Source: Atopobium fossor DSM 15642
Lineage (GTDB): Bacteria > Actinomycetota > Coriobacteriia > Coriobacteriales > Atopobiaceae
Direction: 5' to 3'
DNA length: 64,000 bases
Assembly: GCF_000483125.1 (NCBI RefSeq)
Contig: NZ_KI519553.1
Coordinates: 283,124-347,123, forward strand
The notes beneath the pieces were generated by a model, which saw nothing but the letters and a program-made list of their open reading frames with translations, did no database searches and had not been told where the DNA came from. Positions 1 through 8,312 of this stretch are shown in pieces; positions within the stretch are counted from its first letter, which is position 1; each line of letters starts with the position of its first letter. The position numbers were made by a program, and so were the translations under genes.

Positions 1-113
1 ATGAACTGCTGTATGAGCAGGTATATGATGCTGTTTTAGAGTTTGACGGACAAGTTGTGAGTTTGGTAGAGGACTACCGTAAAGATGTAGAGGAGTTTGT
101 ACGTGCCAACTGA
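1..113 (+). CDS. C-terminal end of an unidentified protein (partial)
   Basis: The third forward frame is open from the window edge to a TGA at 111-113 and encodes about 36 residues (begins ELLYEQVYD, ends EEFVRAN). The stretch is charged and probably helical. It overlaps the GTG start of the next gene by 11 bases, and that gene's GAGGAG ribosome binding site lies inside it, so the two are translationally coupled. In known cassettes a BrxC/BrxD-type ATPase and an Lhr-like helicase often follow a TerB-domain protein, so this could be such a protein. That is inference from context only, because the visible tail carries no recognisable motif. Confidence 0.6.
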   Translation, partial: ELLYEQVYDAVLEFDGQVVSLVEDYRKDVEEFVRAN

Positions 114-1467
114 TTCAGTTCGTGTGCCTAAGCGCATTGCAGGTGTTTTGATAAATTCGCTTAAGGGTGGTGTTGTACCACGTGTGGGCTTACCGTATAT
201 CACGGTTGGTCGTAAGGATGAGATTACAGCCTTATTACGCGATCTGTCTATGGTGGCAGATGGTGGCGCATCGTTTAGATTTGTGGTTGGTCGTTATGGT
301 AGCGGTAAGAGTTTTTTATTACAGACCATGCGCAATCATGCCATGGGTAATAATTTTGTTGTGGCGGATGCAGACTTATCACCAGAGCGTCGTTTACAGG
401 GTACGCGTGGCCAGGGTTTAGCTACGTATCGTGAACTCATTTCTAACTTGTCTACCAAGACGCGTCCTGAAGGCGGGGCTCTTACGCTTATTTTGGACCG
501 TTGGGTTACGGGTGCGCAGTCAAAGGTAATTGCTGCAGGTACGCTTCCAGAGGATTTAGCTTTTGTAGAGGAAGTTCAAAAAACTATCTATGCTTCATTG
601 TCTGATCTGCAAGAAATGGTACATGGTTTTGATTTTGCTAAGCTTTTATCGGCATATTTTCGTGCTTTTATGGACGGGGATGATGAGGTTAAAGCAAATG
701 TTATTCGTTGGTTTCGTGGTGAGTATCGTACCAAGTCTGAGGCTCGTGCAGAATTAGGTGTGACGGCCATTATTACGGATGATGACTGGTATGACTACAT
801 TAAGCTGTTTGCTTGTTTTTTGCGTGGCGCTGGCTATGAAGGTTTATTGGTGCTGGTAGATGAACTAGTTAATCTGTATAAGATTCCCAATGCTATTTCA
901 CGACAATATAATTACGAGAAGATCTTAACCATGTATAACGATGCCCTACAAGGCCGTGCTCAGTATTTAGGCATCATCATGGGCGGTACGCCACAATCTG
1001 TAGAAGATAGGCGTCGTGGCTTATATTCATACGAAGCTTTGCGTTCTCGTCTTACACAAGGGCGTTTTGGCAGAGAAGGTATGTCCGATTTGTTAGCTCC
1101 TGTTATTCGTTTGATGCCACTTACCCCGGAGGAGCTTCTGGTTCTTATCGAGAAACTCGCAGATATTCATGCTGATCTTTTTGGTTATGAACGTCGCTTA
1201 GATGAGGCTCAGCTCACAACATTTTTAGAGATGGAATTATCTCGTGTGGGTGCGCAAACGCATATTACGCCTCGTGAAGTTATTCGTGATTTTATCGAGA
1301 TGCTCGATATTATGTTCCAAGATCCATGTGTGACGGTAAAAAATTTGTTAGGCGATGAGTCCTTTGGACAGCACAAAAATCTGGAAGTAGAAGCTACTGG
1401 TACAGTTGCGAGTGCACCGAAGGATAATGATGAAGGTTCATCTCAATTTGCCGAGTTTACTTTGTAG
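103..1467 (+). CDS. BrxC/BrxD-family P-loop ATPase (DUF2791-like)
   Basis: This is a predicted cytoplasmic ATPase of 454 residues, of the family found as BrxD in type 2 BREX and as the ATPase of TerB-ATPase-helicase cassettes. A Walker A motif GRYGSGKS lies near residue 65 and a Walker B-like strand LLVLVDELVN near residue 250. The GTG at 103 is the best start: a GAGGAG lies 7 bases upstream, whereas the in-frame TTG at 97 lies only 1 base from it. It overlaps the upstream gene. The usual partner, an Lhr/BrxHI-like helicase, lies at 5988, but three unrelated genes stand between them. The family is confident. A role in phage defence or DNA stress is inferred, because no other BREX genes are visible in the window. 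Confidence 0.85.
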   Translation: MPTDSVRVPKRIAGVLINSLKGGVVPRVGLPYITVGRKDEITALLRDLSMVADGGASFRFVVGRYGSGKSFLLQTMRNHAMGNNFVVADADLSPERRLQGTRGQGLATYRELISNLSTKTRPEGGALTLILDRWVTGAQSKVIAAGTLPEDLAFVEEVQKTIYASLSDLQEMVHGFDFAKLLSAYFRAFMDGDDEVKANVIRWFRGEYRTKSEARAELGVTAIITDDDWYDYIKLFACFLRGAGYEGLLVLVDELVNLYKIPNAISRQYNYEKILTMYNDALQGRAQYLGIIMGGTPQSVEDRRRGLYSYEALRSRLTQGRFGREGMSDLLAPVIRLMPLTPEELLVLIEKLADIHADLFGYERRLDEAQLTTFLEMELSRVGAQTHITPREVIRDFIEMLDIMFQDPCVTVKNLLGDESFGQHKNLEVEATGTVASAPKDNDEGSSQFAEFTL

Positions 1468-1513
1468 GTAATTCTGAGTAACTCATCTGTATGTATGCCA
1501 AAAAGGAATAATT

Positions 1514-2539
1514 ATGGGGTTTTTAATCATATCTTTGAGTTTTGGCGTTGTTGCATTGCTACTTTTTTTATTGACAATCTATATCTATTTGAGAATTGCA
1601 ATAGCCGTAAGAACAGAAAGAGATTTGCCCAGATGGATTTATGTGATTGGATCAATCCTGAAAGGAAGATTCAGTCACATTCAATTTGATGATGTTACTG
1701 ATTCGATAGCATTGAAAGAGGCTACCTTATCCATTTTGAATTTTATTTTGGCAAATATTGTTGTTTTCGGCGTAGTATTTTATGAAACACATCACTTTTC
1801 AAAAGCACTTTATACCTGTTTAAAGGCTGAGTTTGGTATTGCTATTGTGGTAATAATACTGAGCCGTGTTATTAAATTGATCACTGGATTATTTAATCGT
1901 TCGAATAAACCGATATATTATTATTCTTCATCAAATGCTGTACTTGGTACCCAGTCTTTTGCATGTTTTTTCTTAGTGCTCTTCATATCTTTGACCGGAT
2001 TTCCTTCAGAACCAATCGAAGTTCAAGTAGATAAAACTAATGTCATCATTGGGGAAACAAAGGCATCTGAGCTCTTGTCAGAAGGGTTTACTTTTTATGA
2101 AAAGACAGCTGATAGCGAGATTGTAAATCAACGCAATGATCATTTTTATTACGGCAAGCTTTTAGAAATCTTTCGTGACGGTAAGTCCTATGGTTTTATG
2201 AGTGTTACACCTACAGAGAAAGACTCGGATAGCTTAAAGAACTGTGTCATAACATACTATGAGATTGATGCTAATAGTAAGCAATTATCTGAAGTTACAT
2301 TCAACCATACAGATTTGTCTCATCTTACCATCCAAGATTTTAGAACTAAGGATATAAAGGATATTTTTTCGTTAAATCCTGTAGATTCTGAAGAAATAAA
2401 AAATGACACTCTTTTCAGTCTTACGATGCAAACCGCAGATTATGAGCTATGGAAAAGATATAGAATCGAGGCTAATTTTAATCCAGATGGAACTGCATAT
2501 CGTTACGGTGCAAGAGCACAACATGCACAATGGGAGTAA
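1514..2539 (+). CDS. Membrane protein of unknown function with soluble C-terminal domain
   Basis: The 341-residue product is not recognised as a known family. Hydrophobic segments lie near residues 3-28, 70-90, 98-120 and 138-158. They are followed by a polar domain of about 180 residues that is probably outside the membrane. The start has an AAAGGAA site 6 bases upstream. The gene looks more AT-rich than its neighbours (judged by eye), which suggests recent acquisition. It lies 46 bases after the ATPase gene with no obvious terminator between, so co-transcription is possible. An imperfect hairpin follows the stop at 2608-2639. It could be an accessory membrane component of the cassette or a passenger. 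Confidence 0.75.
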   Translation: MGFLIISLSFGVVALLLFLLTIYIYLRIAIAVRTERDLPRWIYVIGSILKGRFSHIQFDDVTDSIALKEATLSILNFILANIVVFGVVFYETHHFSKALYTCLKAEFGIAIVVIILSRVIKLITGLFNRSNKPIYYYSSSNAVLGTQSFACFFLVLFISLTGFPSEPIEVQVDKTNVIIGETKASELLSEGFTFYEKTADSEIVNQRNDHFYYGKLLEIFRDGKSYGFMSVTPTEKDSDSLKNCVITYYEIDANSKQLSEVTFNHTDLSHLTIQDFRTKDIKDIFSLNPVDSEEIKNDTLFSLTMQTADYELWKRYRIEANFNPDGTAYRYGARAQHAQWE

Positions 2540-2607
2540 ACTTTATAACAATCGGGCAGAAGATAAATAATTATTTTTTTAATCTACCTTATCTACCGAC
2601 CTCTCAC

Positions 2608-2639
2608 AGCACTGTATGTACGGTTCCATATACGGTGCT
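2608..2639 (+). terminator. Possible terminator hairpin after the orphan membrane protein gene
   Basis: Arms AGCACTGTAT and ATACGGTGCT form a 10-bp stem with one wobble pair and a 12-base loop. The downstream T tract is weak (TTCCTTAGTTTTC), so termination may be inefficient. The hairpin separates the cassette-like genes from the ABC transporter. The AT-rich stretch 2640-2740 that follows probably carries the ABC operon promoter, but no convincing -35/-10 pair can be assigned. Confidence 0.4.
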
Positions 2640-2751
2640 TCCTTAGTTTTCACATATTTTGTTTAAAAAAGATACATATATCTAACTTTTAACAATATAC
2701 TGGTTGTATAGTTTACTTATGGTAACTTTTGCAACGGTATAGGAGCTCGAT

Positions 2752-3486
2752 ATGAACGCACGAGCAACAGTGCAAGCAAGTGAAGCAAGCTTTATTTGTG
2801 CGAGCGATGTGTGCAAGAGCTATGGTCAGGCGGATGCAAAGGTATGCGTATTGTCTGGCATTAATACCACCATCAATCATGGTGAGATTTGTGTACTGTT
2901 TGGCCCTTCTGGCTCGGGAAAGTCTACGTTTTTGAACCTTTTAGGAGGTTTGGAAGCAGCAGATTCTGGCTCCATTCAAGTTGGCGATCAAGACATTACG
3001 CAGCTTTCTTCTAAGCAGCTTGTGGAGTATCGTCGTAAAGAACTTGGGTTTATCTTCCAGTTTTACAACCTTATTCCAGACCTTACCATCCGAGAGAACA
3101 TCGAGGTGGGAGCTCATGTTTCCCAAGCACCACTGCCCATAGATGACTTGCTGCATAACTTGGGCCTATGGGAACACCGAAACAAGTTTCCTAACCAGGT
3201 TTCTGGTGGTCAGCAGCAGCGTTGTTCCATTGGTCGTGCCTTGGTAAAAAATCCCCGACTGTTGTTGTGTGATGAACCTACGGGTGCTTTGGACTATAAG
3301 ACCTCTAAGGAAATTTTGCAGCTTATGGAGCAAGTCAATCGTCAATATGGCTGCACCATGATTATAGTTACGCATAACGATGCTATTAAACGCATGTCTC
3401 ATCACATTCTCCGTTTGCATGATGGCTGCATTGTGGAGGATCAGATGAACACTCATCTTGTACCTGCCATGGATTTGGAATGGTAG
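2752..3486 (+). CDS. ABC transporter ATP-binding protein, LolD/MacB type
   Basis: This is the ATPase subunit (244 residues) of an ABC system that pairs with an FtsX-like permease. Walker A is GPSGSGKS near residue 53. The Q-loop region is FIFQFYNLIP, the signature is VSGGQQQR, and Walker B is LLLCDEPTGALD. This set matches the MacB/LolD/BceA class, whose members drive mechanotransmission or peptide and lipoprotein extrusion rather than classic import. The start ATG follows AGGAG. The permease gene begins 6 bases after the stop, so the two form an operon. No adjacent two-component system or substrate-binding protein is present, and the substrate cannot be told from sequence. Confidence 0.93.
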   Translation: MNARATVQASEASFICASDVCKSYGQADAKVCVLSGINTTINHGEICVLFGPSGSGKSTFLNLLGGLEAADSGSIQVGDQDITQLSSKQLVEYRRKELGFIFQFYNLIPDLTIRENIEVGAHVSQAPLPIDDLLHNLGLWEHRNKFPNQVSGGQQQRCSIGRALVKNPRLLLCDEPTGALDYKTSKEILQLMEQVNRQYGCTMIIVTHNDAIKRMSHHILRLHDGCIVEDQMNTHLVPAMDLEW

Positions 3487-3492
3487 GGTCTT

Positions 3493-5943
3493 ATGTCACC
3501 ACTTATTAAACGTCTCCCGCGAGATTTTATACACAATTTAGGTAAATATTTGGGATTATTCTTTTTAATCACCGTTACCATTGCTATGGTATCCAGCTTT
3601 TTAACGGGTGCGAGCTCTATTCAAAAACGTATTGCTCAAAATCGTGCCACCGCCAATCTTGAGGATTTTTATGTAACAACGCAGTTCAAGATTCCAAACG
3701 ATGTTATTACTAAGGTGCAAAAGCATCGTTCTGGTTGTACCTTGTATGAGAACTTCTATTCCGATGTGCAGTTCACAGCTCCAGGTGCACAAAAGCAAAC
3801 CACTGCACGTTTATTTAAAAATCGTACAGACTTTAATATGGTTACCTATGTGGAAGGTAGAGCCCCGTCACAAGATAACGAGATTGCTCTTTCTCGAACC
3901 TATTGCAACAACAATAATCTCTCTGTGGGAGATACCATTCAACTGAGTGGTCGTACGCTTACTATTACGGGATTTATGAGCATGCCGGATTATCAGGTGC
4001 TGGTAAAGAAGAACACAGACCTTATTTATGATGGTGTAACTTTTACGCTTGCTCAGCTTACTGACGAAGCATACGATCAACTATCAAAAGCTCAGGTTTA
4101 TCGCTATTCTGTGGTGTTGGATAATACGTCCATGGTTTTGAGTGAGCGTGTAACGTATGAGCAGGATGTGGCAAAACTTCTTAACGACAACCATGTCTTT
4201 TTGACTGAATTGATAGATAAAGAAGATAACAACGCTTATAGCTATGCAGATAAGGACTTTGAAAGCGACCAAAAAAGCTGGGCTGTTGCAGGTACAATTT
4301 TGCTGGTTGTGGCATCATTTGTCTTTGTAGTGCTTACTAAGGCAACCATTGTGTCCGAAAGTGCCGTTATTGGAACATTACTGGCTTCAGGCTATCGTAA
4401 GCGTGAACTTATTGCGCACTATATGGTGTTGCCTACACTAACGGGGTTGTTGGCAGCAGGGATAGGTAACATCATTTGTTACAGCGGCTTTGCTAAGAAT
4501 ATGACTCAAAGCTATTATCGCGCATATGACATTATTAATTTTATGCCGCTTTTTTCGGTAGAGATATTTGTTTTTATGACGGTCTTGCCAGTGCTTTTGC
4601 TCATGATCGTGAGCTTTATTGGTATTGCCATCAGTCTTAAGGCAACGCCTCTACAGTTTTTGCGTCAAGAAATCCGTCATCGTTCTCGCGGTAGTAAGCT
4701 TGTGTTTCCAGACTATTGGAAGTTTCTGCGCCGTTTTCGCATGCGTATTTTAGTGCGCAATACATCACAGTTTCTCATTCTGTTTTTGGGGATTGTATTT
4801 TCAAACGTCTTACTGCTCATGTGTTTGTGCACGATACCACTGATGGAAGAGTATTCTGCTCAAATGTCTAAGATGGTGCCCGCGCAGCATGTGTATACGC
4901 TTAAAGAGCCTCTGGAAATTGATGTGACATCTGCACAGGTGGATGCTGCTTCCGCTCTTAATGTGCTGCATAAATATGAACATCCAGAAGATGAGCTCAG
5001 CAAATCTCGGTACCTCACTCTGCTCATGCGCGCATCCTTGCTGGAGTCTGACCCCTATGTTGCTGCGGGTCATCCAGTAAATATGTATCACAACTCAGTA
5101 CAGGCTATCGAGAAATCCGAGAAGTTTGCTGTTACAACGCTTGATGTGCCGCGTGCAATTTCTGGCAAGAGTGAAGAAGTTACTGTATACGGCATTGACC
5201 TTAATTCTGATTATTGGAAATTTGACGTATCTGGTGGCAAGATCGTGGTTGGTCTTGGTTTGGCACAAAAGTGTAACCTCACTCGAGGAGAGCAGTACTG
5301 CTTTACCAATCGCTATACAGGGGATACGTATATGCTTTCTCCTGATGTTATTGCTGGCAGTCAGACGGACATGAATGTATACATGAGCCGTACTATGTGG
5401 TGTGAGATATTTGATAAACCAGTTGATTACTTTAATGGCTACGCTTCTAATAAACCCCTGCTATTAGATGATTTGTATCTAGTGGCGGAGACTACACCTG
5501 GACAAATGGCATCTGCGGGTGATCAAATTAACCGTTCCATGGGTAGTGTGTTGTCTATGCTTATGTGGGCTGCCATTCCAGTATCCGTGTTGCTTATCTT
5601 TCTTCTCACTAAAACAATTATTGAGCAATCCGCACGGTATATCTCTTATATGAAGGTATTTGGGTATACCGAAAAAGAAATTCGTATGCTTTATATGCAT
5701 CCCATCACGTTTACTGTATTGGCATCTGAGCTGCTATCTATCCCTGTAATCATTGTGATTGTGAATGAAATTATGCATCAACTATTGGCCGATTATGCAG
5801 GTAATTTTCCTCTTAATTATCGACCAGAGCTATTGATGCAGGTCTTCATAATTGGTATTGCAACCTATGTGGTAGCCGCTGCCATTCATGTGTGGAATAT
5901 CCACAAGGTCAGTTTGGCTGAGGCACTCAAGGTACAGGAGTAG
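3493..5943 (+). CDS. FtsX-like ABC transporter permease
   Basis: The 816-residue membrane subunit has the duplicated MacB/FtsX permease layout. A transmembrane helix near residues 15-35 is followed by a large extracytoplasmic domain. Three helices lie around 260-390, with a second extracytoplasmic domain and helices near 420-440. A final group of three lies around 690-810. The cytoplasmic segments after the first block contain LLASGYRKRELI and the second block contains MKVFGYTEKEIRMLY, both typical coupling motifs of the family. It is the obvious partner of the ATPase encoded just upstream. Its stop codon abuts a TATAAT box that probably serves the helicase gene. The pair is inserted between two genes that are normally neighbours. 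Confidence 0.92.
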   Translation: MSPLIKRLPRDFIHNLGKYLGLFFLITVTIAMVSSFLTGASSIQKRIAQNRATANLEDFYVTTQFKIPNDVITKVQKHRSGCTLYENFYSDVQFTAPGAQKQTTARLFKNRTDFNMVTYVEGRAPSQDNEIALSRTYCNNNNLSVGDTIQLSGRTLTITGFMSMPDYQVLVKKNTDLIYDGVTFTLAQLTDEAYDQLSKAQVYRYSVVLDNTSMVLSERVTYEQDVAKLLNDNHVFLTELIDKEDNNAYSYADKDFESDQKSWAVAGTILLVVASFVFVVLTKATIVSESAVIGTLLASGYRKRELIAHYMVLPTLTGLLAAGIGNIICYSGFAKNMTQSYYRAYDIINFMPLFSVEIFVFMTVLPVLLLMIVSFIGIAISLKATPLQFLRQEIRHRSRGSKLVFPDYWKFLRRFRMRILVRNTSQFLILFLGIVFSNVLLLMCLCTIPLMEEYSAQMSKMVPAQHVYTLKEPLEIDVTSAQVDAASALNVLHKYEHPEDELSKSRYLTLLMRASLLESDPYVAAGHPVNMYHNSVQAIEKSEKFAVTTLDVPRAISGKSEEVTVYGIDLNSDYWKFDVSGGKIVVGLGLAQKCNLTRGEQYCFTNRYTGDTYMLSPDVIAGSQTDMNVYMSRTMWCEIFDKPVDYFNGYASNKPLLLDDLYLVAETTPGQMASAGDQINRSMGSVLSMLMWAAIPVSVLLIFLLTKTIIEQSARYISYMKVFGYTEKEIRMLYMHPITFTVLASELLSIPVIIVIVNEIMHQLLADYAGNFPLNYRPELLMQVFIIGIATYVVAAAIHVWNIHKVSLAEALKVQE

Positions 5944-5949
5944 TATAAT
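5944..5949 (+). promoter_or_regulatory. Candidate -10 box for the helicase gene
   Basis: A perfect TATAAT begins directly after the permease stop codon and lies 38 bases before the helicase ATG at 5988. No good -35 is visible 16-18 bases upstream. If real, it gives the helicase its own promoter and uncouples it from the ABC genes. Confidence 0.35.
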
Positions 5950-5987
5950 ACGAACAGATGTACTGTTTTGTTCGTGAGGAGTTACAC

Positions 5988-8309
5988 ATGTCAGATGTGT
6001 TTGAGCGCTACGCTCCTTTTGTGCGTGACTTTATCTATGAGCATGACTGGGAGTCATTGCGGGCAATTCAGCTGGCTGCAGCAGACGCCATTTTTAATAC
6101 AGATAGTAATGTACTACTTACTTCTTCTACGGCTTCTGGTAAAACAGAAGCAGCATTTTTTCCCATCTTAACGCAGTTGTGGGAAAATCCTCCCACCTCG
6201 GTAGGGGCAATCTACATTGGTCCACTCAAGGCATTAATTAATGATCAATTTTATAGGCTAGAAGAGCTTTGTGCACAGGCAGATATTCCCGTTTGGCATT
6301 GGCATGGAGATGTTTCTGCTTCTCATAAAGCCAAAATGTTTAAGCACCCATCTGGTGTACTGCAAATCACGCCAGAATCGCTTGAGGCAATGCTTTTACA
6401 TAGGCATGCTGCAATTCCAGCGCTGTTTCATGATTTACGGTATGTGGTCATAGACGAAATTCATTCGCTTTTGCGCGGGGATCGTGGTATGCAAACATTG
6501 TGTTTGATTGAGCGTCTTTCTCGTTTGGCTGGTGTTAATCCACGACGTATTGGTTTATCGGCTACTATTGGCAATCCTCAATCTACAGCTTCGATTCTTT
6601 CTGCTGGTACAGGGCGTCAAACAATTATTCCACGCGTAGTTGAGCCAGGACAAACCTGGCTCATTTCTATGGAACATTTTTATACGTCCGGTTTACAAGC
6701 TACGCAGCAAGGAGGGGGAGTGCGGCAAGCACTGGACGGAAGCTTGCATATAGAAGCATTGATAGAAGAGCCTGGAAAATCTGAAAAAATTATTCCAATT
6801 TCTAATACTGATATTGCAATGGATGCGACTGACGATGCGCCTACCAATGCAGACCCGGGCATTGGCTATATTTTTGAGCACACTCGAGGTAAAAAATGCC
6901 TTGTTTTTTCAAACTCTCGGGAAGAGTGTGAAGCAATAACAAGTACCCTACGCTCATATTGCGAATACAACCATGAGCCAGACAGGTTTCTTATTCATCA
7001 TGGTAATTTGTCTTCCAGTTTTCGTGAGAGTGCAGAAGACTTGATGCGCGATGATGAAGTAGCGCTTACTACCTGTACTACTGCTACACTTGAGTTGGGT
7101 ATTGATATTGGCCGCTTGGAACGCGCATTTCAGATAGACGCACCCTTTACGGTCTCTAGTTTTTTGCAGCGTATGGGTCGTACAGGTAGACGTGACGTGC
7201 CACCAGAGATGTGGTTTGTTATGAGAGAAGATCAACCAGAACCCCGTAGCCTAATGCCTTCAACAGTGCCCTGGAAGTTATTGCAAGGCATTGCTTTGGT
7301 GCAGCTGTATCTGGAGGATCGTTGGGTAGAGCCAGCGCGAGAAGGGCGATTACCTTATAGCTTGCTTTATCATCAAACCATGGCAACCCTTGCTTCAGCT
7401 GGAGATATATCGCCAGCTCAACTTGCTAGTCGTGTGTTAACACTTTCCCCTTTTGCAAACGTGAGTACAGACGATTATAGGCTGTTATTGCATCATTTAT
7501 TAGAAACAGAACAAATCCAGCAAACGGAAGAAGATACTCTCATTATTGGGCTGGCTGGAGAGCGTGTTACTAACAATTTCCGTTTTTATGGCGTGTTTGT
7601 AGAAAACGAAGAGTATACCGTTCGTAGTGAAAGCCAAGAACTGGGTACTGTGGTGCTACCACCACCTACAGGAGAAAAACTTGCTATTGCGGGACATGTT
7701 TGGTTGGTAGAAGAGATAGATCACAAGCGTAAACTTATCTACGTAACTCTCGTAAAAGGCAAGGTGCCTGCTTACTTTGGTGATGTTGCAGGAGATATAA
7801 ACACGCGTGTTTTGGAGCGGATGAAGCAAGTCCTTGTGGAGCAAAAGTCATATACCTATTTGCGTCCACAAGCACAAGCTCGCTTGTTACAGGCCCGTTC
7901 TGTGGCTCGTGCAGCGCATATCACTCAGGAGCCTTTGATTCATTTAGGTGGAGATACTTGGGCGCTATTTCCTTGGCTGGGCAGCTATGCCTTTTTAGCG
8001 CTCGAGCGGATTATCAAACGTAAACTCCCTGCATATCTAGGCATTAAAGGGATAGATACCTATCGTCCGTATTACATTCAGTTCAGAATGAAAGCAACTC
8101 CGGAGGATTTTTTTGATGCACTCTCCGAAGTTGCTTCTACAGATTTTGATCCTATGGAATTACTCTTTGATTCAGAGCTTCCTATTTTTGATAAGTACGA
8201 TGAATATTTGCCAAAAGAACTCGTGCGCAAGGGTTTTGCTTGTGGCGTACTGGATATTGAGGGAGCATGTACGCGTATTATGCAGTGGGTAAACACCGAG
8301 CTCGTCTAG
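5988..8309 (+). CDS. Lhr/BrxHI-like superfamily 2 DEAD/DEAH helicase
   Basis: The 773-residue predicted ATP-dependent nucleic-acid helicase has STASGKTEA (motif I) near residue 46, DEIHSL (motif II) near 156, LSATIGN (motif III) near 190 and GRTGRR (motif VI) near 396. The RecA-like domains are followed by about 370 residues of C-terminal region resembling the Lhr/BrxHI group. I chose the ATG at 5988, which has GAGGAG 6 bases upstream, over the ATG at 5958, which has none. Helicases of this group pair with BrxD-type ATPases in BREX and related cassettes; here the ATPase lies 4.5 kb upstream. It converges with the DUF438 gene, only 3 bases apart, and no terminator is visible between them. Confidence 0.9.
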   Translation: MSDVFERYAPFVRDFIYEHDWESLRAIQLAAADAIFNTDSNVLLTSSTASGKTEAAFFPILTQLWENPPTSVGAIYIGPLKALINDQFYRLEELCAQADIPVWHWHGDVSASHKAKMFKHPSGVLQITPESLEAMLLHRHAAIPALFHDLRYVVIDEIHSLLRGDRGMQTLCLIERLSRLAGVNPRRIGLSATIGNPQSTASILSAGTGRQTIIPRVVEPGQTWLISMEHFYTSGLQATQQGGGVRQALDGSLHIEALIEEPGKSEKIIPISNTDIAMDATDDAPTNADPGIGYIFEHTRGKKCLVFSNSREECEAITSTLRSYCEYNHEPDRFLIHHGNLSSSFRESAEDLMRDDEVALTTCTTATLELGIDIGRLERAFQIDAPFTVSSFLQRMGRTGRRDVPPEMWFVMREDQPEPRSLMPSTVPWKLLQGIALVQLYLEDRWVEPAREGRLPYSLLYHQTMATLASAGDISPAQLASRVLTLSPFANVSTDDYRLLLHHLLETEQIQQTEEDTLIIGLAGERVTNNFRFYGVFVENEEYTVRSESQELGTVVLPPPTGEKLAIAGHVWLVEEIDHKRKLIYVTLVKGKVPAYFGDVAGDINTRVLERMKQVLVEQKSYTYLRPQAQARLLQARSVARAAHITQEPLIHLGGDTWALFPWLGSYAFLALERIIKRKLPAYLGIKGIDTYRPYYIQFRMKATPEDFFDALSEVASTDFDPMELLFDSELPIFDKYDEYLPKELVRKGFACGVLDIEGACTRIMQWVNTELV

Positions 8310-8312
8310 CTC

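Noticed and set aside
1-8309. Complete BREX system
   Set aside because: Only BrxD-like ATPase and BrxHI-like helicase homologues are visible; PglZ, PglX/BrxX, BrxA and BrxB are absent from the window. A full BREX call is not supported.
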